Source: Bolinopsis microptera (lineage: Eukaryota; Ctenophora; Tentaculata; Lobata; Bolinopsidae). Taken from it: a stretch of 64,000 nt of DNA. Numbering within the stretch: the first letter of the stretch is position 1; each line of letters starts with the position of its first letter. This document shows positions 1-10,000 of the stretch, piece by piece. The position numbers were made by a program, and so were the translations under genes. The stretch is from the NCBI RefSeq assembly GCF_026151205.1, contig NC_087072.1, forward strand, positions 10,764,169-10,828,168, read 5' to 3'. The notes beneath the pieces were generated by a model, which was not told the DNA's origin, did not search any database, and was given only the letters and a program-made list of their open reading frames with translations.

Positions 1-529
1 GTACCTGGTACTGACTTATAACTTCTCTGAAAGTCCTCAAAACTTCCTGACATGACCACGTATCTGATATTATGAGCTCTTGTGGAAGGTCGCATGTTAA
101 TGTGGGAGTTTTTGAGTCCAACTGAATGGCAACGTGGTGTTCTCTGTTACTTTCGTCAGTGTGCCTCAAGATGACCTGCTTGAAGTCTTGGTCTATTGAT
201 TTAACACAGTCTGATGGTAGATTTGCGACTTGTTTGATGAGTATCAACAAGTGTTTACTATCCGTGGGACTAACTAGGATATCCTCTAGAAAAGTGACCA
301 AGTTTGCAACAAAAGATTCCAATGTTGCCGAATTTTCTACAATCTTTGCAAGTTTTGAAGGATATTTGTCGAATTCTAACTTGAGGTCATCGTCAAAAGT
401 CACTGCAGGAGGCTGACGATTATAGTCAACGGATATAAAATACTCGGAATTATCAGAAAGTTTAATGAAACCGGTAAGAGATTTTTTGGTGAGGGGCACT
501 AGTTGAGGCTGACTGGCTATTGTTACCAT
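1..529 (-). CDS. FANCL: FANCL-like protein, N-terminal part (partial at window edge)
   Basis: The minus strand is open from an ATG at 529 to the window edge (about 176 residues). The first residues (LVPLTKKSLTGFIKLSDN) match the start of the E2-like fold of FANCL, and residues about 125-176 (REHHVAIQLDSKTP, then TWSCQEVLRTFREVI) match the following double-RWD region in order and spacing. FANCL is the RING E3 ligase of the Fanconi anaemia core complex that monoubiquitinates FANCD2/FANCI during DNA crosslink repair; the RING part would lie to the left of the window. The frame stays open a few codons upstream of this ATG to a stop, and an acceptor-like TTTTAG lies there, so a short upstream exon is possible. 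Identification rests on remembered family similarity, not on a search. Confidence 0.72.
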   Translation of the reverse strand, partial: MVTIASQPQLVPLTKKSLTGFIKLSDNSEYFISVDYNRQPPAVTFDDDLKLEFDKYPSKLAKIVENSATLESFVANLVTFLEDILVSPTDSKHLLILIKQVANLPSDCVKSIDQDFKQVILRHTDESNREHHVAIQLDSKTPTLTCDLPQELIISDTWSCQEVLRTFREVISQYQV

Positions 530-756
530 TCCACTTTTATGCCAACTCTGTACAGCATGCAAGTAAGCGTTCTAAAATTTGTAAGGCATGACCTCAGACC
601 TTATGTACTTTGGATAGATTAATTTAAATTGTGGATAAATAAAGAAATAAATACGGATCTTGAAATAACATTAATTTTTAATTAGCCGATGTCAAGTTTC
701 TAATATGTGATTTCACGTATGAAATTTTATATAAATACGATTCAGCCAGTCAAGGC
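530..756. other. Intergenic, no gene seen
   Basis: AT-rich sequence between the FANCL start and the palindromic element. No supported coding or RNA feature was seen. Confidence 0.5.
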
Positions 757-2163
757 TTAAGGGGACATACACCAAAACCTTTTTTGCCGGGACCCGGGAT
801 TTGACTTCATATTATGTAAGTATAGACTACAACTGTAAGATATGAGGCATTGAAAAAATTTTTTGAGAGTACGCACTTTCGAAAAAAAAATTATTTTCTT
901 TTTCGAAAATTTTGAAAATTTTGAGAAGTCTGTCGCTGTAATACCGATATTTTAGTCATTTTAAAAGTTTTTTGGCTGATTTTTTTACTGAACTTTACTT
1001 ACAATCCGGGCAAGAAGCCTCTCAAAGGATTATACAAATATTTAATAAATGACGAAGTTGCAGACTGAACAAGGTCGAAAAATTGAAATTAAAATTGTTG
1101 CAAAAAATCAAAGTTCTACATTTTACCAATCACCCAGGTCATGAGATATCGCTTCAAAAATTTTTGTGAGTGTAGCTGATGATCATATCCTACTTTTTTG
1201 GAACAGGATTTCTCTCAGTTTTGAGTTTTAAGGCATGAAATGTGGCTTCAAACGACTTAGTAAAATTCATCGTAAAAAAGGGCCAAACGTGTTAGATTTA
1301 AGGCTTAAAATGCCTATAACTCAAAAAGTGTCAGTTTTTTTGAAATAATTTTTACATAATCGTAATCACCTTGATAAGACGAATCTTTTAGTACCAAATA
1401 GGTGATTTTAGAAGACAAATTGTCTTAAATAATTTTTTAGCTCGAACACAAGGGTCCCTTTCATCAATTTTGTACTAATTGTACACATTTTTTTACAAAT
1501 TTTGTGTCTTCAAATATTATAAATTTGGTACTAAAAGATTCGTCTTATCAAGATGATTACGATTATGTAAAAATTATTTCAAAAAAACTGACACTTTTTG
1601 AGTTATAGGCATTTTAAGCCTTAAATCTAACACGTTTGGCCCTTTTTTACGATGAATTTTACTAAGTCGTTTGAAGCCACATTTCATGCCTTAAAACTCA
1701 AAACTGAGAGAAATCCTGTTCCAAAAAGTAGGATATGATCATCAGCTACACTCACAAAAATTTTTGAAGCGATATCTCATGACCTGGGTGATTGGTAAAA
1801 TGTAGAACTTTGATTTTTTGCAACAATTTTAATTTCAATTTTTCGACCTTGTTCAGTCTGCAACTTCGTCATTTATTAAATATTTGTATAATCCTTTGAG
1901 AGGCTTCTTGCCCGGATTGTAAGTAAAGTTCAGTAAAAAAATCAGCCAAAAAACTTTTAAAATGACTAAAATATCGGTATTACAGCGACAGACTTCTCAA
2001 AATTTTCAAAATTTTCGAAAAAGAAAATAATTTTTTTTCGAAAGTGCGTACTCTCAAAAATTTTTTTCAATGCCTCAGATCTTACAGTTGTAATCTATAC
2101 TTACATAATATGAAGTCAAATCCCGGGTCCCGGCAAAAAAGGTTTTGGTGTATGTCCCCTTAA
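757..2163. mobile_element. 1.4-kb palindromic (fold-back) element with TTAA ends
   Basis: Sequence from 761 reads as the reverse complement of sequence ending at 2159 over almost its whole length, with the centre near 1460 and only scattered mismatches. TTAA lies immediately outside both ends (757-760 and 2160-2163), and the terminal bases are GGGGACATACACC and its complement. TTAA target duplications are typical of piggyBac-type transposition, so this is best read as a non-autonomous fold-back element of that kind. No transposase frame is present. The arm section with GGTACTAAAAGATTCGTC and the AATAATTTTT stretch is related to the fold-back element near 8.8 kb. Confidence 0.85.
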
Positions 2164-2464
2164 TAGTTAGTACACTATTCAAGAATAAAACAATGTTTCG
2201 TCACGATAAACAAACATTCTAATAAATAGACTCAACAGGGTAAAAACCGACACGTAAATTACAGAAGGAAGATATCATGGTAAAACTTTCAGTAAAATAT
2301 ATTACCAAGTATGAAAATGTATAAATTTAAGGAATTACGAATTACGAAACCAGGTAAATTTTTTCATATATTTTATCTGCATAACGAACCATACCATGAA
2401 ACAATCATATTATTAGAGCATTTATAAAACGAGGACTCTACTTTCAACGGGACACTAAGAAAAG
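2164..2464. other. Intergenic stretch 3' of the first glutaredoxin gene
   Basis: AT-rich; it probably contains the 3' UTR of the minus-strand glutaredoxin gene. Nothing else was recognised. Confidence 0.4.
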
Positions 2465-2916
2465 CTAAGCCATCTTCTGGAGGTCCCCCTTCTTGAAGGC
2501 TCGCTCCACATCATCTCCTCCTCCAATGAACTTGCCGTTAATCCAGACACGGGGTACACTCCGTGCACCGGTCAGCTTCTTGCAGTAGTCCTGTATAGCG
2601 TCCATCTCCGACATGTCCTCTATCTCTAATATCTTTGCATCTTTTATTCCTGTGAGTTGGGTTTTTTTTAATTACTCTGATTATTATAAAAGTGTAAACA
2701 CATGTTGTATTCGTGACAAACAATTTTAACTGTCATAGGATATCGAGTAATCTACAAGTTAATTATAGATATTATGATGATTAAGATATTATGATGGTTA
2801 CACTCACCAGCTTGGTTGAGGTATTTCTTAGCCTTGGTACAGAAAGGGCAGTAAGTTTTACTGATCACAAACACCTTGTTCTCCTTGATACCACTATCTA
2901 CAATTTGTTGAGCCAT
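2465..2916 (-). CDS. Glutaredoxin, cytosolic type (two exons)
   Basis: Exon 1 is 2808-2916 (ATG at 2916, donor GTGAGT) and exon 2 is 2465-2649 (acceptor CTCACAG, stop TAG). Together they give 294 nt, encoding 97 residues, the usual size of a classical dithiol glutaredoxin. The product reduces protein and glutathione mixed disulphides using glutathione. Residues about 17-26 (ISKTYCPFCT) contain the active site CPFC in place of the more common CPYC. The cis-Pro loop (ARSVPRVWING) and the C-terminal glycine motif (FIGGGDD) that binds glutathione are present. There is no N-terminal targeting extension, which suggests a cytosolic protein. A very similar gene lies about 0.6 kb upstream in the same orientation. 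Confidence 0.93.
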
Positions 2917-3503
2917 GGTGCTGTGATTTGCAGAACTGCTGGTCGCACCTATCGTGATTCTTGAGCTAGGTTTGATTTAAATCTTATTATATATTGAAAT
3001 TGGGGTAATACCTTTTGAGATGAAATAATGATGCTTGTACTTGGTTTGCTTATTCAATGAAATCATTGCGACAGGAAAATAAAACTATGAAAATGTTATA
3101 AATAATCTATTCTGAAAATATTTCATCTCCAGGTTAAAACAAACATTCTATTTGATAATACATTTCATTAGCGCACTAAAATTTACTACTAATTTATATA
3201 GCACTTTCTATAAATTAAAAACAAATCACACAAAAACGATACAAAATGAAATAAACATAGCATGATAAATAAATTAAAAGATTGAGATTTATTCAAGAGG
3301 GTCAGTACTCAGTAATTCAATCTAGTTGTAGAACTGGCCACCATACAGCAGCTAGATACACAAAGCTAATCCAGATTTATAAGAGGCATCGTATTACAAC
3401 ATTTAATCAAGAACTTTCACCCCGTTCTCATTTAATTGTAACTAATTATAACTTATTATAACTAATTATAACAGTCACTTAAATAAAACAATGCAAGTTA
3501 TGT
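2917..3503. other. Spacer between tandem glutaredoxin genes
   Basis: AT-rich sequence holding the promoter side of the first glutaredoxin gene and the 3' side of the second. No other feature was seen. Confidence 0.4.
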
Positions 3504-4245
3504 TCACAAAGTTCCGTCTTTATACGCTTTCTCTACAGCATCAGCTCCTCCAACTAATTTCTGGTCAATCCAGACTCGCGGTACAGACCGGGCACCAGTC
3601 AGCTCCTTACAGTAGTCCTGAATATCAGTACAGTCCTCCCTGCTCTCTATCTCCACCACTGACGCTTCTAGACCTGGATATTTATATGTTTGATATTCGT
3701 TGATTATTCGTTATTGATCCTGTGAAATAACTAGACTACACATATTTGACGTAGAGGACATCATAATTAATAATAAATAAATACTAAACATGAACGAAAT
3801 GATTTACGACCTAAGCTAGGGGGATAAAATATCAAATCCATCAGGACATCAGGTTAAGATTATGATAATAATAAATGAATGATATTCTTCTAATTTTATA
3901 ATGTAAAAAAATATCAAATGTAAGTTATTGTGATTACATCAAAAATAGTTGAAACCTGCAAATTTGAGGATTGCTTTGGCTTTCAAACAGAAAGGGCAGT
4001 ACACTTTACTGATCACAAATACTTTGTTATCTCTTATTCCATTATCAACCAATGCCTTTGCAGCTTGCGAATAGGTCCTGAAATGTAATTATTGTACTTA
4101 AAGCTAAAAATGGATTTCAGATTTAGTTAAGAAAGAAAAGGGGGCTATTTACGAAACAAAGAACGAAAAAAAAACGAACAAACCTTGATGTAATATGTAA
4201 TTGTGTAGATAATCTAAATAAGGAGTGTGTCATTCTAAGAGCCAT
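3504..4245 (-). CDS. Glutaredoxin, probably mitochondrial (three exons)
   Basis: Exons are 4184-4245, 3956-4077 and 3504-3673 on the minus strand. They total 354 nt and encode 117 residues, with phases that match at both junctions. Residues 1 to about 25 (MALRMTHSLFRLSTQLHITS) are rich in Arg, Ser and Thr with no acidic residue, typical of a mitochondrial presequence, so this resembles GLRX2. The catalytic motif is CPFC (VYCPFCLKAK). The cis-Pro (RSVPRVWID) and GGAD glycine motif are in place. The second intron has a weak donor (GTTTCA). The intron after the CPFC helix lies at the same place as the single intron of the neighbouring glutaredoxin, so the pair are tandem duplicates that differ by the presequence exon. 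Confidence 0.9.
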
Positions 4246-4616
4246 TCTGCTGGGATATGAAATTTTTATAGACCACTGCTAGGAACTACATATTATTGGG
4301 AACCTAGTTTCAATACAATATTGACATATTTACATATAACACTCAATAATGAAATGACGATCAAGATAAGAATATTTTGTAATGGTTCAGACTGTATCGA
4401 ATGTCTTAGAAGAACGCAAGAAAAAGCACATAATAAAATGTAAAAGATCAAAATAGTATGTCAAACTGTGTTAAAATAAATTAAGATAATAAATAACCCA
4501 GTTATTATTGCATATATGGTAGTTACTGTATTAAAACACTCAGCAGCAGGTAGTTTCCCTGGTTTAAAAATAGTTTTCCGATAACCTTATGAAAAGTGTG
4601 ATAACAGAATTTTACT
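4246..4616. other. Spacer between glutaredoxin and UTP6
   Basis: AT-rich; probably the 3' UTR of UTP6 and the promoter of the mitochondrial glutaredoxin. Nothing further was seen. Confidence 0.4.
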
Positions 4617-6254
4617 CTACAATAAGGTTGCAACCTGTGCTTCAGACAAACTGTTTCTGCATTTCCACAACACAGATGATATCTGTTCTGGACAATTCTT
4701 TTGACAGAACTCTAAATACATTTTCCAATTCTTAGTTGTATTGAAATGCGTGGTCAGGAGATTAAATGAGCGGCAGACTTGTTCCACATTTGTCCCATCC
4801 ACCATTTCGTAATTCAACATGGCAACAACAGCATTTTCGGGTACAGTGTGCAAGTTTTGAAGATCTTTAAATACTTTTCTAGCATTCTCCAACCCAGATG
4901 ATGTGCAGACATACTGTAGATATTGGGTAATAAGAGGGGAAGCAAAGGTCTCCTTCATAACTTCATCCCATTTTGCTCTGCATTTGGCTGGGTCAGTAAA
5001 GGACAAATTGGTGAGATATTCAGATAGTATGTCAGGATCGTCTGGTAGAGCAGAGAGTGCATCTTCTAGGTCTTTGCTGGGATCATCTGAGAGATTAAGA
5101 ATCTTGTAGAGCCATAAAGATTTAATCTTTGGGTATCTCTTTAGAGCAACGTCATATATTCTGGGGAGAAAATCGGCTAAATTGTTTGCAATCATCTTAT
5201 CTCCAAGAAAGATTACTGTATCTGGGCTGCCAATTGAAAGTTCATCAAGGCTTTTGTTCATAAATTCCATCATCATTTGTCGTATATCTCCAAGCTTCTC
5301 GGTGAACGTGATCATGAACAAAACTATATCTTTTAGACATTCAAATGTTTGAATTGTGTTGTATGCTGTCTGTAAGATACTTTGGGCTTTAGCAACATCT
5401 TTAGTGACTACGAATTCAGCTAGGCAGACCCACAAAGATGAATTGTCGGGAGATTGTTTTAGGGCAGCTTCAAACAAGAATTTCATGAGCTCATCTCCAT
5501 TAAATTCTAACTTTCCGACAACATCAGTAAATCCAGACAGAGTTTGAGAAGTCAGATTAATGGAACTGAGAGCATTTTTGAACACAATCCTTGCAGTCTT
5601 GAAGTTCATAAAATCATCCGTGGCTGCAAGAGCAGAAGGTTTATCACATGCATCCATGATTTGTCTGCGTTTTTGAAGTTTTTCAACATGTAAAACTTCA
5701 AGGCGGAAATATTCTGTCCACAATTCAGCAGAGTCTGAATTAAACTTTAACGCTTGCAGAAAAATCGATCGTGCAGCTGATATATTCTTATTCACCTCCA
5801 TCTCATTTTTGGAACTCATAATCCATAACTGAACACAATTGGGGTTTTGTTTCAGGGCTTCAACAAAAGCTAGGCCAAGTGATCGGGTACTTGAAACCTG
5901 TTTGCAGTATTGAATGTATCGAATCCAAAGAGGCACATCACTCTTGTATTTTCTCAGACATTTCTGAAAAATGAAATGAATACGCTGCAAGCTTCTATAT
6001 CTGGCTCCCTCACTGACATCATTTAAACCAAGTTGGAGGATTCTTGATTGCTTAAGTTTTTCAAGCTTGAGCTCAAAATCAATGAATCGAAGAAAATCCT
6101 GTTTCTTTGAAATGCGCCGTCGCATTTTATACTCAAAGTCTGTTCTAGTTTTAATAACTGATTTTCCCTCAACTGATGACAAAACACCTAGTTGCTGAAG
6201 TTCGTAAACCTCAGGCAACATCTCTTCGATATGACTTTGAACAACTTCAGCCAT
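4617..6254 (-). CDS. UTP6: UTP6, U3 snoRNP-associated small-subunit processome protein
   Basis: One uninterrupted frame of 545 residues, somewhat shorter than the vertebrate protein (about 600). The N-terminus (MAEVVQSHIEEMLPEVYELQ) and the following block on an RRRISKKQDFLRFIDFE theme match the conserved UTP6 N-terminal domain. After it come repeated HAT-type helical repeats with the W-x-x-Y pattern (LWIRYIQYCK, LWIMSSKNEMEVNK, LWTEYFRLEVLHVEKLQKR). The protein belongs to the UTP-B subcomplex of the nucleolar small-subunit processome and is needed for early 18S rRNA cleavage. The gene lacks introns, unlike its glutaredoxin neighbours. The ATG at 6254 is chosen because it begins the conserved N-terminus. 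Confidence 0.95.
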   Translation of the reverse strand: MAEVVQSHIEEMLPEVYELQQLGVLSSVEGKSVIKTRTDFEYKMRRRISKKQDFLRFIDFELKLEKLKQSRILQLGLNDVSEGARYRSLQRIHFIFQKCLRKYKSDVPLWIRYIQYCKQVSSTRSLGLAFVEALKQNPNCVQLWIMSSKNEMEVNKNISAARSIFLQALKFNSDSAELWTEYFRLEVLHVEKLQKRRQIMDACDKPSALAATDDFMNFKTARIVFKNALSSINLTSQTLSGFTDVVGKLEFNGDELMKFLFEAALKQSPDNSSLWVCLAEFVVTKDVAKAQSILQTAYNTIQTFECLKDIVLFMITFTEKLGDIRQMMMEFMNKSLDELSIGSPDTVIFLGDKMIANNLADFLPRIYDVALKRYPKIKSLWLYKILNLSDDPSKDLEDALSALPDDPDILSEYLTNLSFTDPAKCRAKWDEVMKETFASPLITQYLQYVCTSSGLENARKVFKDLQNLHTVPENAVVAMLNYEMVDGTNVEQVCRSFNLLTTHFNTTKNWKMYLEFCQKNCPEQISSVLWKCRNSLSEAQVATLL

Positions 6255-6482
6255 CTTGGTTTTTGGTCTACCCTAGAATGTATGGATGGTTTAAATTATA
6301 ACACAATATTTTAAAATATACATAGTTTCAAATAATAGGAAAACAGTCATATACAATATTAGATTAGTGTCTGGACATAACAGTTACACACAGGGCCTCA
6401 TGTATGTAATGTGTCACAGGCGACAGCAAACAAAAACGGAAACTTATAAAATTGGTGAAATAAGACACCACACGAGTACAAT
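6255..6482. other. UTP6 upstream region
   Basis: Likely promoter and 5' UTR of the minus-strand UTP6 gene. No specific motif is claimed. Confidence 0.3.
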
Positions 6483-6648
6483 CTCAGCCGCGCAGCGCAG
6501 TGTAATGGCACTAGCAGTCGATAGTTAAAATTGCAGGTTGTCCTGGACAACCTAGGACAACTTGATCATATAGATTAAGAGTACGTTGATGTGCTTTGTA
6601 CTTGTTTGCAATTAACTGAGTGTTAAAACTGCGCGGCGCGGCTGAGTT
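6483..6648. repeat. Short GC-rich inverted repeat, MITE-like
   Basis: A GC-rich end, CTCAGCCGCGCAGCGCAGT, near 6484 pairs with ACTGCGCGGCGCGGCTGAG near 6630 with one indel. The roughly 165-bp span contains an internal hairpin (GGTTGTCC/GGACAACC). This looks like a small non-autonomous element. No clear target duplication was found. Confidence 0.45.
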
Positions 6649-7159
6649 GTCCGAACGAGAATTGAACACCCGACAACACGATTGATCATGCATGCGCTTA
6701 CAATCGACCGTTTGAGTAAAATAAAGATCTTTTTCGCGGGGGCGCCAACAGGCAACGTTACACCACTATACAAATGAAGGGCTGGTCTCAAGTTCCCAAG
6801 GTGTCTACCACTCTCTGGGCATTTCCCCAGTTTGTTAGCAGAAAAAATTACCAATTATGAGCTTGTTCTACAAAAACAATCTCCTTTACTCATTTCTTTT
6901 TACCTTGACAGAATGAAATGGCCATCCCCTAATGCTCTTGTGGTTATGAAGAACATACTGCAATTCATTCACTGACCAGTTTTAGCCATGTTGACGTGTT
7001 TTAGCCATGTTCATATCTTATTAGTATTGTCAACGAGTTCTTTAATCTGAAAGAGCTGGACAATTCACATTTTGTGATCCTAAACTGGTCCAGAGATCCA
7101 AAATTCATCCAAGTCTACTATGTAATGGAAGTGTAAGTAATGATGAGCTCAAGCTTAGA

Positions 7160-7262
7160 AGGAAGATCTGTATTTATACGAGTCCCACCCACGCCTAGCT
7201 GGGGTATCCAACCCCTATACTAAACGGCCGATGCTCTAGCCATTGGTATGTATGCAGCCTTA
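7160..7262 (-). repeat. Possible tRNA-derived SINE fragment
   Basis: On the minus strand a TGGCTAGAGCATCGG box is followed 20-odd bases later by GGGGTTGGATACCCC, which resembles a tRNA D-arm/A-box and a T-arm/B-box stem-loop. The spacing is degenerate and no complete cloverleaf forms, so this is at most a decayed SINE head or tRNA-like sequence. Confidence 0.25.
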
Positions 7263-7291
7263 CTCAGGCCTGTAATAAATGGGGAGACCCT

Positions 7292-9164
7292 CTTTAGTCT
7301 ATGGAATAAACGCCATGAGTTGGCACGGAATTTTTTGTGCCTGAGTTTGATAAATTGGGTACCAAAAGTTACCTCTAACTGTAAATAATAACAAAAAACA
7401 CAGCCGATTTTCTTTTATGGATGACCCTTCAATTTCCCAATCACGATCCGTAATGGCGTATTTTGGTTGACGATGTCAACCCATCGAGATCGTTGTTCTG
7501 CGAAGCAGAGCAACGATCGACGATGCATCGACGATGCATTCGATGCGAAGCAAGAATGCTAGTTCGCGCGGAGCGTCGAAGCGGCGAAGTCCTCCAATGG
7601 CGTATTTTATTGTATTCCATATAACCTGGGCACCTCAGGTTATACTGTTTAAGCAAAAAGATATGGCGAAGTTACAGGCCGAGCTTAAAACTTATTGTTT
7701 TATTGAATGCTAACTGCAAAATAATATAAATAGTAGCAAGACCCAATATAAAAACAACCTTTCAAAAACTCAATATATTCCCCATCTCAAATATTGGGAG
7801 AAACATTTCAAACAGTATACACCATATATGCAATAAATTAAGTCAAGTGATGCAATTGGCGAAGAACAATGTTACATGGGGACCCCAGGCTATTATGTTC
7901 AAAACATAACAAATTTGGCGGTATGACAGGCTAAGCGCCTGTTTTAAAATTATTCTGCTCCTGAAATCTTGGCTCTAGTAATTAATAAATGTGATATGTA
8001 ATTGTTAGATAACAGTGAAACAAATTTATTTTTGGTGAAACAAATTTATAATTTCATCCTTTATTTTACAAATATATTATAATGATATTTATAAGCCTGA
8101 GTTTTGAGAATTTTTATTTTAAAATATTCATATTTCTATTTAAAATTCAATTTTATGTATAAATCAATAAATGGTCACCAAAGCCGCGCATTCCTAAAAA
8201 CAGGAGTAACAAGGATTGACATCTTGAATCAATGTATGTCACGTTAAAACCAACTTCAATTGTAGGTTTATAACTTTTTAGGACGCGCGCCGAGTTGGAC
8301 TCGTCGACGGTAATATTTTCGGAGTATCACCCGTTAAAACTTCAATCGATGTATTTTCGGACGCTGATTCCGAATCACCCCATGACATAGAGTTTGCTTT
8401 AAGTAGAGCCCTCTCGCTTGCAGTAACGCACGACCGCGTGAAAGAAGCGCGTCACGCAGTATAGTCAGTGTAAAAAGCGCCAAGTGCGAGCACAGAACTT
8501 TTTTTCTCCGATTTCGATAAATTGGTACCAAAATGTGTGTAAAAATGTGAATAAAATAAATCCACCGTGTAGCAATTTTCGCTAAAAATGCTACACGGCG
8601 ATTGTTCGCCGCGCGTTGATACATGTTACGTATCACAAATACGCGCGCGAAAAGTGGCATGCAACGTATGTCAAGCCGCGTTTTTTTGGCCTATAACTTT
8701 CACATTTTCAGTTATTATCACATACTTAGTATGGCATCGTAATCAGCTCATCGAGACGAAACTTTTAGTACTAATATTTCAAGATTTAAAGGAAAATTAT
8801 TTTCAAAATTTTTAAATCTGAACAAAAGGGTGAAATTTTGAAAAATTTTTGAAAAATTTGGTGCTTCAGATAGTATAATTTTGGTACCAAAAGTTGCGTC
8901 TGACTAAGCGCATTACGATGCTGTAATAATTATTTCAAAATATTTAATATTTTAGGAGTAATAGGCATTTTAAGCAATAAATTACCCATTTTTCGTCCTT
9001 TGTACATTCTAGTAATGCACAGGAGGCCCACATATAGCTCGATGTTATTTTGCTACACGGTGAATTTGCATTATTCACACTTAGAGGCAACTTTTGGTAC
9101 CAGTTTTATCAAAATCAGAGACAAAAAGTTCTGTGCCAACTCATGGCGCTTATTACATAGACTA
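7292..9164. mobile_element. Composite element bounded by about 90-bp inverted repeats
   Basis: The segment 7292-7382 is the imperfect reverse complement of 9078-9164; the shared blocks include GCCATGAGTTGGCAC, GGTACC and a TAGTCTATG end. The interior includes a CpG-rich stretch (7440-7600) with short repeats of CGACGATGCAT type, a dispersed repeat at 7740-7800 and a second fold-back at 8476-9165. It appears to be nested non-autonomous DNA elements. No transposase frame is recognisable. Confidence 0.6.
7740..7800 (-). repeat. Dispersed repeat, partner of 12394-12454
   Basis: This 61-bp stretch (centre CCATCTCAAATATTGGGAG) is the imperfect reverse complement of 12394-12454. The similarity fades on both sides, so it is probably part of a dispersed repeat family. 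Confidence 0.6.
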
Positions 9165-9165
9165 G
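8476..9165. mobile_element. Diverged fold-back element related to the 757-2163 palindrome
   Basis: Left-arm blocks (GCACAGAAC, GATAAATTGGTACCAAAA, ACCGTGTAGCA, GCATCGTAAT, GAGACGAAACTTTTAGTACTA) recur in reverse complement and reverse order in the right arm, with the centre near 8820. The block around GGTACCAAAAGTT, then AATAATTATTTCAAAA, then TAATAGGCATTTTAAGC is shared with the arms of the 1.4-kb palindrome. The two are therefore members of one family; this copy is older and more diverged. Confidence 0.7.
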
Positions 9166-9369
9166 TACGCGTAGACACATGGTTATGTGAAACATAAAGT
9201 TAAAATGCTCCCCTGACGAGATATTGGCGAAAAACTGTCTCGATCAAGTAACATTACACTCTGTTTAACTTTTAACAGTCTCAGTTGAAAAGTTAAACAG
9301 AGTGAGCTCCACAAATCCTAAGTTTCCACCCAAAACATCAAGGCAACTAATTGAAACCCTATTCCTAAG

Positions 9370-9700
9370 CTTTTTCTACTACCAACAACATAATGAATAA
9401 ATTTCTTCATTTATTGGACATGTAGTTAGAATGCCAGACTCTAGACTACCGAGGTTTCTGTTGAACTGGAAGCCAAATTATGGAAAGAGGTCAAGGGGCT
9501 AAGTTTACAGGTGTTGAAAACATCGACAACGACACAACAGAAGCTTTGGCCACCAACCGAGTACTGCAGTGGAGACATATGTTACGCCGCCAACGCAATG
9601 TGTGTGATGCAGGCCACTCCAACGACTAGGAGGAGACTTTACCATGTATGTACATGTAACATTTATTGTAAATAAATAAAAAATTATATTTGAACAATAA
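9370..9700 (+). pseudogene. Degenerate LINE ORF2 C-terminal tail
   Basis: A plus-strand frame reads IGHVVRMPDSRLPRFLLNW, then YGKRSRG and a stop. A shifted frame continues with WRHMLRRQRNVCDAGHSND and a stop. The GHV.RM...RLP...GKRSRG and W...RR..CDAGHSN strings are the hallmark end of many non-LTR retrotransposon ORF2 proteins. The stop and frame change show that it is dead. Only the 3' tail is left, as expected for a 5'-truncated insertion. Confidence 0.75.
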
Positions 9701-9766
9701 ATTGTAATAAGATTTATATGCATGTGAAAAGGTAGCTACCATGGCTACCTCGTTTACTTCTTTTAA

Positions 9767-9786
9767 GGGGGGGGGGGGGGGGGGGG
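9767..9786. repeat. Poly-G run
   Basis: Twenty consecutive G residues, a simple-sequence tract beside the LINE tail. The length may be unreliable in sequencing. Confidence 0.9.
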
Positions 9787-10000
9787 CCAATGTGCAATGT
9801 TTCCTGCATCAATCAATGGTATTGTACCACAGGCATAAAATCCCATGGCAGGTGGGTCACCTTGTGTAGTCCCTCCTTCACTAAAAATATGATCATCTCC
9901 TCCTGCAATGAACAGTCTAGCAGGCATTCTGTGGGTGTTCATTATGGGCTAGATTGTAGATAAGATGTTTTCTACAATCAAAGTTAAGGGGGGGAGCCAA

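Noticed and set aside
4903-5547. Plus-strand frames of 63-68 codons within UTP6
   Set aside because: They are antisense shadows of a clearly conserved gene.
7160-7262. Functional tRNA gene
   Set aside because: Only A-box-like and T-arm-like pieces are seen; no full cloverleaf or acceptor stem can be formed.
8334-8660. 108-codon minus-strand frame
   Set aside because: It lies at the edge of a decayed fold-back element in CpG-rich repeat sequence and matches no domain.
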